From Stenopsyche tienmushanensis (Eukaryota > Arthropoda > Insecta > Trichoptera > Stenopsychidae): 64,000 nt of DNA. Numbering within the stretch: the stretch's first letter is position 1; every line of letters starts with the position of its first letter. The stretch is taken from the NCBI GenBank assembly GCA_008973525.1, contig WACJ01000528.1, positions 1,488,001 through 1,552,000 of the forward strand, written 5' to 3'. Positions 47,060 to 58,963 of the stretch are shown here, one piece after another. The notes under the pieces are model-generated. The model was given only the letters and a program-made list of their open reading frames with translations, did no database searches and had not been told where the DNA came from. The position numbers and the translations under genes were made by a program.

Positions 47060-47430
47060 TTAGTCTCATCATAGTGCAGCCACTGACAGTCCACTACAGA
47101 ACTATGGGCCTCTTCAATATCCATTCATAGGAAGGGGTTACATCCATTTCGTCTGTATCATACATTCATCTCCTCATTCGCTCGATATTGAAGGTAGCAT
47201 TACCACCGAGTTTTATTTTGAACGCTCACCCAACGGGTATCCTGAGTGAACGTATTGACGGACACTTTCGCGAACGTCTCGATAAGGAGTTTGGGGGGTT
47301 TGTAAAGACTGAGTAGTTTTCATAGGGATATGGTGGAAAACTACTCTAGACGACCTTTTTGACTCTACTGGAAAGGGCTTTCTGGAGTACAAGGAGTCCA
47401 GTCCCCCCTTTCCTCGCTAGGGCGTTGCCG
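47060..47430 (-). repeat. ~330-bp dispersed repeat, copy 6
   Basis: The most complete copy: it runs from CTCATCATAGTGCAGCCAC to GTCCCCCCTTTCCTCGCT, with all internal blocks. Confidence 0.7.
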
Positions 47431-47439
47431 GGGTATGCA

Positions 47440-49080
47440 TTAGTCTAATCATTTATATATAACTTTATGCTGAATGTGCGATAGTGTGATTTCGAAGCAA
47501 ATTTCCATAGAATGTACTTGTTATGTTGGTGTATAGTTTGCTGTTCGGCCAGTCTCACTTAACAGTCGATTGATAGTAAACACCGATTTTAATTAATGCA
47601 ACGAGCGAAATCCGCATCGACTAAACACGATGTTTATTTTGCAGAAAACCGCAAAGCTTTCCAAATCGACAAAATCCAGCATGACCTGATTGTGTGCACT
47701 AATGTCCGGAAGCACCCTTTGTTTGTATCATCTGCAGAAATATTTTATATTCTTTAAAAAAAAACCCATTTGCTTAATCGTATAGATACAAAATCTGCGG
47801 TATGTTCTTGTGCAGCAGCCGTTGTTTCGATCCGCCGAAGAGTGGGCTTCAGGTTTTTATTTGTCGAGCCCCAATAGCAATTTTATTCGAGCAAATGGAA
47901 CATGAAAATGCAGTGGGCATTGTATTTTTCGTGATGCAGTTTTCGCCCTGCCTGAGAGGTATTTCAATGCAGTTGGGCCATTGTTCTGGCGAATGCACTC
48001 GTATTTTGTTTTATAGGCAAACAATATTTATCAGAGCATTGTTTACAGTGATCAATGGAAATTTTAAGCTCTGCAAAGCCGAACAATGCAGGCAATTCAA
48101 TTAAGGCTGTTTTTTTTTTAATGCAAACAATGCAGTATTGATTAATGCGAATGAGCGACGCCCCCCCGGGTGTATCCCTCATAAGCTCATTAACTGCTTT
48201 CGAAATATTAATCCTCCATACAAAATGTTATTTAAATCCTTCGCATGCAACTAATGCCTCTATTTGTCGGTTTCATTGTCGTAATGAGGCTTTTGTCTGT
48301 CGAGATATTGTGAGATTTGTATTAAATCCAAATACAGCTTTGTATTGATACATTTGAACAGTGTACGAATTTAAATTGGATGTATAAAAGCACTACATAA
48401 GATATACAAATAATAATGATATAAGATAAGCCATCTATAATACTGATATTTTCAAGTTAAAAATCTTTAAAATATACCACAAATCGGTTTAAAGCTACCC
48501 ATAATACTCATTACGACCGTGTTGATCTTAAAGAATGTTCAAAAATGAATAATCTGCGAATTTAAATATTATTTGCTATAAATGTATAATTTTAATCAAA
48601 ATGACAAAATCTTTTTATCTGATCAATTATAGTATAATCTTCATCTTATCTCGGGGCTATTGTCACGAGCATCATGCAGATATTGTTACAAGCATAAAAA
48701 GGCTATAATATGAGAACCTTGCTGTAGTCTTTTCTGTAGGAAATATATGAAATAGAAAAGGGATTGAGACATGGCCATTGAAGATTAATTGAAACCCCAA
48801 GAGAAAGCAGGACAGGACGTTTCGTCGAGAATATCGACATTTATTCCGTTTCCTAGGCAAAGAGACATTGAAATCATCCACAGTTGTAATCAAAATTGTC
48901 GAGGTTTGCGCAAATTAATACCGAACATAAATTAAAAACTTGTCTATGTATATTGCATAATTGATTCAAACTGGCGTCGCACAATTTGATAGGTTCCTCT
49001 CAAATTATTTTAAATATATAGGACAGTTTTCGTGACATAAATCGGAATGAATTGATGAAAACAACATTACGTAAAAATAT
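47440..49080. other. Non-repetitive intergenic stretch
   Basis: The 47800-48180 part is less AT-rich than its surroundings and free of recognised repeats. Its ORFs on both strands look like chance frames. Confidence 0.3.
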
Positions 49081-49084
49081 TTAT

Positions 49085-49275
49085 AAAGACAATCATCATC
49101 ATCATGCACTACGATCCATTTCTTAATATTCAATGCTCACCCAGCGAGCCACCTGGGTGAACGCATTGAAGAACGCTTTGACGTCCAACTCGATAGGGAG
49201 TGTGGGTGTGTTTTTGATTTTTAAGATTGAGCAGTTTTCATCGAAATAAAGATATTGAATGGATGAGAATAGACG
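49085..49275 (-). repeat. ~330-bp dispersed repeat, copy 7 (truncated)
   Basis: It begins with ATCATCATCATC and keeps CACCCAGCGAGCCACCTGGG; it ends where the GC-rich LINE block begins. Confidence 0.55.
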
Positions 49276-49309
49276 GGCGTTGAATAGAAAGACTTTTTTC
49301 TCTAAATAA

Positions 49310-50845
49310 CTATTTATTCCACATGAGAGAGAGATCTGGCTGCAGGAGGGACGACCTCCCGCGCCAAGGTTAACCGACGACTCCACCGACTCCCGCCTCC
49401 CGCGCGTCACTACCCAACCGGCAACGGTGCACGCGCAAGAAGCGATCGGTCGGTATGCAGGTGCAATGTCTTCGCAGGGCTACAAGAGATGGCGCTGTTA
49501 AAATAACACATTGCACCTGAAGAGAGATGGAAGATGTAGCTGTTAATAGCACTACTACGTGGCGATGGTAAATCGCCTACAAAGCGTTATGTTCCCAATG
49601 AAATTCGATAGTCAGAGCGTAAACAGAAGGAATAGCGATGCGATATTATAACGTACGGGATAAACACGGACGACATAAAAAAAAGGGGGACTGGGGGCCC
49701 ACCACATGCCCGAGCGTGTACCCAAGGTCGAGAACGACCTTACGACAGCTCTCGCTTACAAACAATACAAACTTAGTGAAACTAATTTTAAAGTCCCCCG
49801 AGAGGTACCACTTCTGCTCAATCTGGTGACCGAGCGCGTTGCAAAGCGCGAAAAAGAGAGGAAGGAAGAAGAGAGAGAAGGTTAGAAAGAAAGAAGAGTT
49901 CAGCCACGCGGCCGCTGCGTCGCAAATGGTCCGGCTTTAGCTGAGGGCTGCGGCCGGAAAAACGCATGCCTGTGTGTAGCGGCAAGAGTCTACATTAACC
50001 GGTGCCTCTCGCGCCAGAGCTTGGGGCGGTCCAGTGCTTGGCGTAGAAGCCACCGTGAGCGCATTTAGCGCCGAAACTTAAACAAAACGCGTTGAAGGCG
50101 CTGAAGGCACCAGGACGGGTCACCAGATCTCTGTGCCCTACGGGCCCCTCACATGGCCCGCGAACACGGCACAGAAGCGCCTCTCTTTCGGCCCCCATGC
50201 CTTCGCAGGACCACAGAACATGTTCTACGTCCATGCTAGGTGCAGTGCATGGGCAATCCGAACGATCCGAGAGCCCAAGTCCCATTAGGTGGGCACTAAA
50301 ATGGCCATGCCCTGTTAGGAATTGCGCTGACCAGTGATTTGGCGTAAACCAATTTGCCCTGAGTTTCCATTCAACGGAGCTCACGAACGCGTGAAGGGGT
50401 CGCCCCTTGCTCGAGTTGGACCACCTGTCCTGCCACGTGTGGGTGGCCGCGTCGCGCGCCCATTTCTTGATGTTATCCTTGAACGGAAATTCGTTGATCT
50501 CTTCGGCGGAGAGGCTCGAGTCTCCCACGCTCAGAGCCTCTTTTTTTCTCCATCTGTATACAGCTGCTATTACCTGCAGCTGCAGATCCATTGGGAATAC
50601 CCCAGCCAGTACCTGAAGACTGTGCGTGGCCGTCGTGCGGTACGCGCCGGTCATTCTTATCAAGGGGCTGCGTTGCGCAGAGTTCAGTCTGCCGGCAGCG
50701 GTGGTAGACAACAACTGCTGGTTGTTCCTACGAAGTCTGTGAGCCCAGGCTCCCGCTCCGTACGTCACTATGCTGACGTAAATGGCTTGATACGCAATGC
50801 GCATACTGCGCGCCACGGACGACATGTGGCGCATCTTCTGTCAGA
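49310..50845 (-). mobile_element. R1-clade LINE, 5'-truncated but well preserved 3' part
   Basis: The minus-strand frame 50834-49995 is open for 279 codons. It encodes the ORF2 C-terminal region with YQAIYVSIVTYGAGAWAHRL, MTGAYRTTATHSLQVLAG, SAQFLTGHGHFSAHL and the CCHC-like CPCTAPSMDVEHVLWSC. The 3' untranslated part extends down to about 49310. The strong GC-rich composition and open frame suggest a recent insertion. Reverse transcriptase motifs are absent, as expected from 5' truncation. Confidence 0.8.
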
Positions 50846-51129
50846 TGTTGTTTTTATCTTAGATTGAAAAGCTTAACTCTGTCATTAGTAAAATGAACAA
50901 AAACAAAGTGAACATAAGCAAATGCGAAGAAACAAGTGTAGGAATGTAAGTTTCGGTGTCGATCTCGAAAGATAATTAAATAGTTGCCATCTGAAAGACA
51001 TTATAGCAAGATGTTCGTAAAGTTAACATTTGCAAGTCGTTATAGAAATACGTAAAAGTGAGACGCTGGATTCGCTTTCCGGAGACTCGGATTTCGGACT
51101 TCAGAGATGCGCATATCTGGTGGACGCAG

Positions 51130-51450
51130 CGACGAATGAGTTAAGTAAATAAATACTGTCGATAGCACACAGTATTCGGTCATTTTTTCAAGCAAACATA
51201 AACAATACACTTTAAATCGATTCATTACATTATTCGCACATCATTATTAGTCGATGGATTTGGGTTAAAGATCTATATAATATATCGTGTGATGTACGTA
51301 GGAAGCTCTCTGTCTCTGTCTTCCATGCACAGTTACCGAACTGCGCTACATTTTATCCGTCTTTGTCTCTCTTTGTGCACAACGTATAAGAGTACTATTT
51401 TTGAATCACTGAAATTTGCTCGCAAATACGCGACTATCCTACCATACAGG
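51130..51450 (-). mobile_element. PiggyBac-like MITE, copy with intact right end
   Basis: It ends CTCGCAAATACGCGACTATC, CTACCATACAGG followed by TTAA (51451-51454). The left end has been replaced by other sequence. Confidence 0.65.
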
Positions 51451-51454
51451 TTAA

Positions 51455-52450
51455 GCATTTTTTGTTCAGGATTATCACAACAGGGTCAATCTTAATAATA
51501 GTTTTAAGAATTGGCCATAAAATCTATTAGTTTTTGTTATGGCGTTCATGATTATACATTTCTAAATGTATTGGATGGCGACTTTGGGTTTTGAGGAATG
51601 GTTAAGGACCTTGAATAAATCGCACAAATTAATTTTCGCAGAATTGTATAATATCAAAGACGTTTTTGCAAAGGATAAAGATCATGCAGAGTTATTTTCG
51701 GTTCGTCCTATATGTGCTTTATCAAATACGACCCAGCGCTGATTTGACATTGTTTGCGTGAGTTCTGTAAATCTCCATTTGATACTCTCTTTCTGATTAT
51801 GTTTGAAAAGAGGGAAAAAATGTTCATGTTTGTCTGGTGATAATACGTCGTACATGAAATTGTGTATTTACATGGAACATGTGAATATTACGGAATACCT
51901 GTAATACATCTATTTAGTGTTATATGATGGATTACACATTATTCGTGTTAACATACACCAACGGAAACGATATACATTTCTATGGCATTTGCATGGCAGA
52001 AAAAGGGGACTGTCAGCAAGGATGATGGCTGTCATTTTTAATTATGGAATTCGAAAAAAAGTGATGTTGCGAAAATGCATGGAGTTCATATCGAAAATAT
52101 TTAATTGAATCATGACGAATAAGGGATTCTATGGATTACACTGATTCATTTATATTTCCTAAAGTATTTATAATCAGCGTTGAAAAGTAATATTTTTAAT
52201 ACCAAGTACCGGTATACTAACTTAGATCTGGGATTCCTGTTATAAAGTTTCGGGCTCAAGATTCGAGAAAAAATTGAGACACAACTACACCATTACTACA
52301 GATACAGATATAGATGATCATATGAAGATCATCTATATCTGATAACAGATATAGTACCTTGAGAAGAAGAAAATGCCTTGATCAGCCATATTTTTGATTA
52401 GTATACAAGGGCAAAAAAACAGGTGAAGAATTGATTAAAGCAATTAATCA
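51455..52450. other. AT-rich intergenic stretch
   Basis: It contains an 18-20 bp inverted repeat around 52310-52350 (TATAGATGATCATATGAAGATCATCTATA type) but no coding signal. Confidence 0.35.
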
Positions 52451-52454
52451 GATA

Positions 52455-52521
52455 TATTAAACGTGTTCTTTCTGAATCACCGGAATTCGATCGCAAATAG
52501 GCGACTGCACCACCATACGGG
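52455..52521 (-). mobile_element. PiggyBac-like MITE right-end fragment
   Basis: TTCTTTCTGAATCACCGGAA and CGCAAATAGGCGACTGCACC precede CACCATACGGG and TTAA at 52522-52525. Confidence 0.6.
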
Positions 52522-52984
52522 TTAAAAGGGAGTATTCTAGTCTAAAATTTTGAAAATAAGGATTCAAAGTTCAGATATTAACAAATATATCCTTTAAAGT
52601 AATTTCCAAAATTCCAATTATTTACGGAGTTTTAGTTATTTTAGTGATGTGAAATATGACGTTGACATGATATCTCAAGTTCTAATTAATAAATTTAATT
52701 CAAATTTGGTAAAAACTTTCTTCATACATGTATCTATCGTTCCTACCAGTTTTGTGTTAAAAATATTGTAAAAAAAGTATGCAAAAATGTACTTTTTTTA
52801 AAACAGATTCCATTTTTCTAGTTATAACGACATCTTTACTAATTAATAATCTTTTTTTGTTTCAGATGACTAGAAGAGTTGGAATCGTGTCAACCAGGAT
52901 ACGCTTTTTTAGCCCCCCCCTACCCATTTAACCAGCCTGTAACTTTTTTAATTTATAATTTTTAAGAATGCTTATTAAACAGAA

Positions 52985-53105
52985 GGGATTTTCTATACTG
53001 TGCCTTTTATACGCCGAAAAACCGTTATTTTCCCGGAACATAAACCGTAACTGAACTGATATAAATGTTTGGAACTGAACCGAAACGAAAACCGAAATTT
53101 AAAAA
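52985..53105. mobile_element. hAT-type MITE fragment
   Basis: GAAAAACCGTTATTTTCCCG, ACATAAACCGTAACTGAAC and GAACCGAAACGAAAACCGAA relate to the 40715 element; it abuts the pogo-like MITE. Confidence 0.5.
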
Positions 53106-53111
53106 ATACAA

Positions 53112-53720
53112 TATACACTTAAACCTTTTTTGTGCGGTAGATACGTTCCGCAGAAAATCGCACAAAAAAGCTATGACTTATATGGAAAAAGTGAAGATGC
53201 GATCCATGGATTTTAAAAACCGCATAACTATGAAATTAAAAAAACCGGAAAACAACAAGGCGATTAAAAAATGACGTTTTTGGTAACATTTAAAGGACGT
53301 CTTGCAATCATTGGTAAAATTTTAAGGATGTCTGACATCTGGCATCTCAAATGCCAGACATTCACTAGAGAAATACTAATTATTTTGATTACAAACTATC
53401 ATCGCTGTCTGATAATTTTCGTTGCGATTTTCGATATGATTCAAAATCGCTCTCTTCTTCGAAGAAATAGTATATCCAGAGTCAATGTCATCATTGTTCT
53501 GTGTAGATTTTCTCTTTTAATGATATAATTCATAATTAGTAAAGATGTTACTATGGTCGCTAACTAATAAAAAATCTAGTCAAGTAATTTTTGACCTTAT
53601 TTTAAAAATGTTTCGAAAACGTACTCTTTATGAAATTAAAAAAAAGAAAAAAATTCTTTAAAAAACCGCATAACTTCGAAATCGCACAAAAAAAGTCGCA
53701 CAAAAAGAGTTTTGCTTTAT
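53112..53720 (+). mobile_element. Pogo-like MITE, near full-length copy
   Basis: The left end TACACTTAAACC, TTTTTTGTGCGG and the right end CGCACAAAAAGAGTTTTGC are inverted relatives, flanked by TA. The interior carries paired hairpin-like motifs (CCGCAGAAAATCGCAC; ACCGCATAACTTCGAAATCG). Non-coding. Confidence 0.7.
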
Positions 53721-54904
53721 TATGCGAATTTTGGAAATAATTACCAAAATTATTATTTTGAATAAGGTAATGATTTATTATTTAAGAATCGAATATCATA
53801 TATAGTATGAACTTTAAATTTTGCACACTTTGATGATATGAAATGAGATAATATATTAAGGGAGCTTTTAATATTTAGATTATTAATGACATGCAGCTAA
53901 AAATAAAAATATTTCAATGATACGTGTATATTTATCAGCATATAAATATGTAGTAGACTTGAAATAGTTTCTATAATAAAAATAATATTCGATTCCCGAT
54001 CCTTAATGGACGCGTTTTCAGAAAACGCAATTTTATCCAACGGAATATTTGCTCCGAAACAATATCGGTTGATGAATTTTTGATGATAATTTTGATGATA
54101 TCGACATTTTTTCTTTTACGACAGCAATAATAAAATGTCGTTTTTTGTATGGGGGGAAAATACGTTAGGCAGGTGTACTGTTGGAGAAAATATAAAATAC
54201 TGGAGCACGATAGGGATTTTGTAACGGAGCATTGTCGTTAGTATTATGGGAAGGATACCAAACATACCCTAAGAAATATCGCGATTTCCCACCGAAATAC
54301 ACTCTCCCTGGATCCACTCGATTTTTTTTTATATCCATCAATGTGGAAGAATGTATTTTTTATTGCTTCAATTTACATCCGTTCCCGTGAACATACATAA
54401 TTTATACCACGATTTTACTGCTTGTCTCTAAACAATGCTTTTATTTTCTACAATACCTCTCGTGCCTAAATTATGCTTTGTAAATATTGAATCGTTTTCG
54501 GAATAATCTACTTACTTTTTAAATTCAAGTCTTTTATCATCAATGAATCATATCTAAACCATATAGCTCCCTATATGCATTATTTAAAAGCCAAACATAT
54601 TTGCTTCGAAACAATAAAGGTCGAGATGTTGTCAATTCAGAATAGATAATATCAGCGAAAGAAAATTGTCGATAATTCGGGAGAGTGAGTGGCTATGTGA
54701 AAAAGATGACCTATTTAGGCCATGACATACGTTGTAGTAACCGCTATAAATGGCATTTAATTTGTGATAATGATTTAGACCGTGAAATAAATATGACATT
54801 TGGCTTACTCTAGCAATACAATAGTTATCAATTTTCCCAGAGGGTATGTTTTAAATAGATATACCGCTTTATATTTAAAGCAACCCACAATGACCTAAGA
54901 TGAT
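53721..54904. other. Non-repetitive AT-rich stretch
   Basis: Nothing recognised. A CGTTTTCAGAAAACG palindrome occurs near 54012. Confidence 0.35.
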
Positions 54905-55195
54905 TAATCCCTTAAAGAGGTAAAACACAATATTGTGTCTGAATTCCAGTGACTCATAAAGAGCATTCTTATATGTTGAGCTTAGAGACAAACAGAGACG
55001 GAGAGAGTATATTGCGTACATGGTACGATTGTAAAGACAGTCAACCCAAATTTATCAATTTATAATGATATGTAAATGATAAAATGAATAGATTTCAAGT
55101 GTAATGTTTATGTTTACTTGAAAAAATGACCGAATATTGTGTGCTATCGACAGTGTTTATTTATTTATATACAAGCTTCATACACGCTGCGATGG
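54905..55195 (+). mobile_element. PiggyBac-like MITE, diverged copy
   Basis: It keeps GACTCATAAAGAGCATTCTT, GTCAACCCAAATTTATC, GTTTATGTTTACTTGAAAAA and CTATCGACAGTGTTTATTTA. Confidence 0.6.
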
Positions 55196-55720
55196 TCCTG
55201 ACAAATAAGTGGATTTTATGATGATTTTAAATTAGCTCATTTCTCAAAAGGGCTATTTTCTTCCTTTCGACTCTGCTTAAACCATTCGCAAGTAGAATAA
55301 TTCAAAAAAATGGTATGCATCAAATGTACATTTACATTGTACATCCACTTATAAATAAATAATTCATCGCGTCCGAAGTATAAGAATTATTTTTTCCCGT
55401 TTAATTAAGTTTCTCCGGAAGACGCGGTTAAATTTTTGGGCTCCCACCCACAAAGAGGCTTCCACGGAAAATATTTATACTTTTATTATAAATCTCGGCA
55501 GCTAGTCGAGAGCCATTAATCAAACGTTTTCGAGACTTTGGATTTTCATAATTTGAATTCTCGTACTTCAAATATAAATGCTTTTGATTCGAGCTTCGAT
55601 CTTAGATATGTATATATAATCTAAATGGACTCACATTACAGGATCATTACATAAAAGCAAATCCACATTGAATATTGTTTTTTTTACATTAAATTGAAAT
55701 TATGTAAAACATATTCTGGA
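55196..55720. other. Intergenic stretch
   Basis: No feature recognised. Confidence 0.3.
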
Positions 55721-55724
55721 GGTC

Positions 55725-56215
55725 CAATTTTAAATGGCTTTGTCGCATAAATCTGGTCGAATTTCTTGGATAGCGTTCGTTATGTTGACTTTTGGGACAT
55801 CAATTGTTTGCGGCTTATATGCATAGATCTGTGACTTAAGATAGCACCAAAAAAAAAAGATGTTTAAAGGCGTTAAATCGCACGATCTCAGTGGATAGTC
55901 CACATCGCTGCCGTGCAGATAACTATGCACTCTAAAGCGTCCGTGTAGAATGTCCATCGTGGCATGCGTTGTAGCGCTGTCCTGTAGGAACTATATATCG
56001 TCGGTATCAATATCATCCAGTTGAGTCTACAAGAAGTTGCTCATCATTGATATGTAGCGCATGCCGTTGACGATAATGGCAATGCCAATATTTGGAAGAA
56101 TACGGACCGATGACTCCGCCATACCAAAATCCGTACCAAACAGTGATTTTATCGGAATTAATTTGTTGAGGATTAATGAGGATCTTCGGGACTTTTACAA
56201 ACATACAAGTAAAAT
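55725..56215 (-). pseudogene. Tc1/mariner-superfamily (DDE_3) transposase remnant
   Basis: The minus-strand frame 56204-56013 contains TVWYGFWYGGVIGPY, and the frame 55957-55730 contains TPLNIFFFWCYLKSQIYAYK followed by a PQTID motif. Both match, in order, the conserved blocks of a transposase type widespread in insects. Stops and frameshifts separate them. Confidence 0.65.
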
Positions 56216-56219
56216 GCCT

Positions 56220-57080
56220 AAAAATAGGTGGCCAGCATCGCAGAGAATCTGGTCAGGTTGATGCCAAACATGGGTGACCCAAAAACAAAGAGGAGGCGAC
56301 TCTATAACGAGGTAGTGCACTCGGTACTGTTGTACGACGCGCCGATATGACCCAAGGAACTACAAATTGAAAGGTCCAGGCTCAATATGGCCAGAGTCCA
56401 GAGAAGAAACGCAATCAGAGTGGCTGTTGCATATCGCACAGTGTCGGAAGACGCCATCCTGGCACTGATTGCCATACCGCCAACCGACCTGCTCGCTTAC
56501 GAGAGACAGGCAATACAGAAAGGTGAAGACAAGAATAGCGCTTAGCAATGGCGGCGTGGCAGTCCCGACGGGACAACTCCGCTAAATGTCGGTGGACGTA
56601 AGAGCTAATACCAAACCTGAGAACCTGGGTATCCAGAAAGCACGGTCAACTGTGCTACCACTTGACCCAGGTCCTCACCGGGCACGGCTGTTTTGGTAGC
56701 TACCTATACAAAATAGGCAAAGAGACCGGCCCAGAGTGCCACCACTGCTGAACGGAGTACGACGATGCTGCACACACGACATTTGTCTGCTCAGCATGGA
56801 GCGCCGAAAGGGACATCCTACGGGAGGAGCTGGGAATCAGCTCGCTCTCTCCTAGCAACATGGTACCTTCAATGTTAACGGATGCTACCAGAACGGACAT
56901 AACCAGAAAGAGACAAATGAAGAGCCCGTGAGGGACACGTGGCTGCTACTCTTGTGCAATACATAATTAGTAGCGGTGACAGTTGAAGAGGAGGGGGGTT
57001 TAGTGGGTAAAAATTCCACACTACCACTAGAATGGTGGTGTCTTTTGAAGATTCCTCCCTTCGCAAACAAAACAGTTTTT
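56220..57080 (+). mobile_element. R1-like LINE fragment, same family as 32330-34740
   Basis: The DNA repeats the earlier copy (GTGGCCAGCATCGC, AACGAGGTAGTGCACTCGGT, GGCCAGAGTCCAGAGAAG, GGTCCTCACCGGGCACGGCT). In translation it gives LTQVLTGHGCFGSYL and a C..C..H..C-type end (PECHHC ... TTFVC). Broken by stops. Confidence 0.75.
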
Positions 57081-57089
57081 CTAGGTTAA

Positions 57090-58050
57090 TATTGCAAATA
57101 ACACTTACTCAATTGAAGGAAGGGAGATAAGAATTCCGAGGACATAATTTATCACACACCCTATTATGTTTATTTTTATATGATAGAAATGTCCTGTTTA
57201 TTTTACAGATGTTATGCGAAAATAAAATTATTTTTTTAATTAAGGCGCATGTATCCTTCTTGTTGGGGTATGCGGTTCGTGCTTGGCGGCCTCATATACC
57301 TTCATTTATTTCTTTCTTCTCTGAATCCTTTCTCGTTGTTATGAAAAATAAATCGTCGTCGGGTTTGACGTTTGCCAGTTTTATATTTCGTTTTCGATTC
57401 GGAATGAGGAAAGTTTCGCAGAACACAGGGGCGGTTGAAATAATGGATATACAGCGACAGAGCAGGCGCACTTATTTACATGAAATACGGTATTTCGTTT
57501 CATTTAATAACTCCTCCCTTTCCACCCCGTCTAAATTCTTCCAGACTTTGTAAATTTCTTCACGAATCACAATTTTCATTCAACGGCTTGCTGACGAGAC
57601 GAAATCTTTTATACACGTCAGTTATCCTTTATGAAAAATATGACGAAACGCTTCCACTGTGTTTGCTCCCCAGTAAACTTGGCAGAGGGATGTTCGCAAA
57701 TCGCTCAAATGAAATTGGATAGAGGAGATTACAAACGCATTTATTATTTTTCTGTAAATCTGGATATGAGATTGCAGGCAGACTGAATTTATTTCATGGA
57801 AACATTTCGCCACTCACAGGAGACAAGAAGGATCCAAGCGTATACTATAAAAATGATCAAAGCATACACCCCTTTATTCTATAAACTCAAGAAAGTTTTT
57901 CATATTGTATTTTGAAGATTTATTTTGGGATCTAATTACTATAATATAAATTTTAAATTTTGCGAATAATTTATAACAATAATTTCAATTGAAAACAAAA
58001 TCTTCAAAGCTGTTATCCAAATCTAAATGAAACTTAAGTCAGACAATCTC
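57090..58050. other. Non-repetitive stretch with mixed composition
   Basis: The 57230-57830 part is less AT-rich and contains no known repeat. ORFs here (57209-57553, 57480-57722) show no domain; a regulatory role is possible but untested. Confidence 0.3.
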
Positions 58051-58053
58051 AGT

Positions 58054-58117
58054 ACAATAGACTCTCGATTATCCGGGGGACTGCCGGGGAAGATAAACAC
58101 GGATAATCCAAATCATT
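58054..58117 (+). mobile_element. Pogo/Tigger-like terminal repeat pair remnant
   Basis: TAGACTCTCGATTATCCGGG is followed within 20 bases by CACGGATAATCCAAATC, an inverted motif of GGATTATCC type. No transposase. Confidence 0.4.
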
Positions 58118-58168
58118 AAATTTCTACTTGGTTTTGATTATAAAATCACATTTAAAATGTTAAGTTAA

Positions 58169-58259
58169 CCTATATGGTAGGATGATCGCACATTTGCGAG
58201 CGAATTCCAATTATACACTAGAATTTCCTCGCAAATATGCGGCCATTCTACCATACACG
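58169..58259. mobile_element. 91-bp piggyBac-like MITE made of two inverted ends
   Basis: TTAA lies on both sides (58165-58168 and 58260-58263). The left arm CCTATATGGTAGGATGATCG and the right arm CGGCCATTCTACCATACACG are inverted copies of the same terminus, with CGCAAATNTGCG-type cores in between. Confidence 0.75.
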
Positions 58260-58734
58260 TTAAAGTTTTAGTAATCAAGCCATGTATATTGCTCTTATCA
58301 CCCTGGGTTCATTTTCACAATATTTCTTTTGTTGTGATTTCTGCCTCGTAATATATGATTTCTTAAACTCTTGCTCGATTGTTTTGAGAAATTGAGACAC
58401 GAGAACAGGCATTTGTTTTGGTAGATAAGATACAAGCATCATCCTTATATTTTTACGCCTTGGATCATATTTAAATTATAAAATTAACTGGAACGTCTAT
58501 ATTAACATACATAAAAATTTAGACCTGTATTTGCCAATATAAATTGCTTACTCATGATAAAATTTAAAAAAAAATCATAGACGAAATATCTTATTTTATC
58601 CATCTTCATCCATCTTATTTTCCAGTCTTGCTGGTTCTAATTAACATTTACTTCGATCGAATCGACACTTTTCACATCGATACGCCGAAATAAATTCGAC
58701 CCACGTTGCAATATTTTCTCCATATGTGTAATAA

Positions 58735-58941
58735 ATGGAAAAAAATATATTCTATGAGGGGATATTTTCGATTTTGAAAATGTCGAAACTTAATTTAACA
58801 CTTCATAGTGTATCTGGAGCATGTTTACGTTACATTCGTTTTGGGATAATATTGGCGTTGGTCATGATTGCGATATGCTGCATTATCGAATATGCAACAT
58901 ATCGACCCTATGTCCCAAGGGTTTTAGGGTTGTCGAAATAG
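58735..58941 (+). CDS. Candidate small single-pass membrane protein (68 aa)
   Basis: The open frame encodes an N-terminal hydrophilic part, then a clear hydrophobic helix (FGIILALVMIAICCIIEYA, residues ~37-55) and a short basic tail ending PRVLGLSK. An internal ATG at residue 16 is an alternative start. It ends 23 bases before a pogo-like MITE. No family recognised. The helix is typical of membrane proteins, but AT-rich DNA can produce hydrophobic frames by chance, and no splice or poly(A) evidence supports it. It could also be the last exon of a larger gene or a relic. Confidence 0.3.
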   Translation: MEKNIFYEGIFSILKMSKLNLTLHSVSGACLRYIRFGIILALVMIAICCIIEYATYRPYVPRVLGLSK

Positions 58942-58963
58942 ATTTTTTTATAAATTAAAAAAA

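Noticed and set aside
47802..48104. 100-codon ORF as a possible gene
   Set aside because: Codon pattern and composition show no domain, signal peptide or splice context; overlapping frames exist on both strands.
50334..50867. 177-codon plus-strand ORF
   Set aside because: Antisense of the open R1-type ORF2 C-terminal frame on the minus strand.
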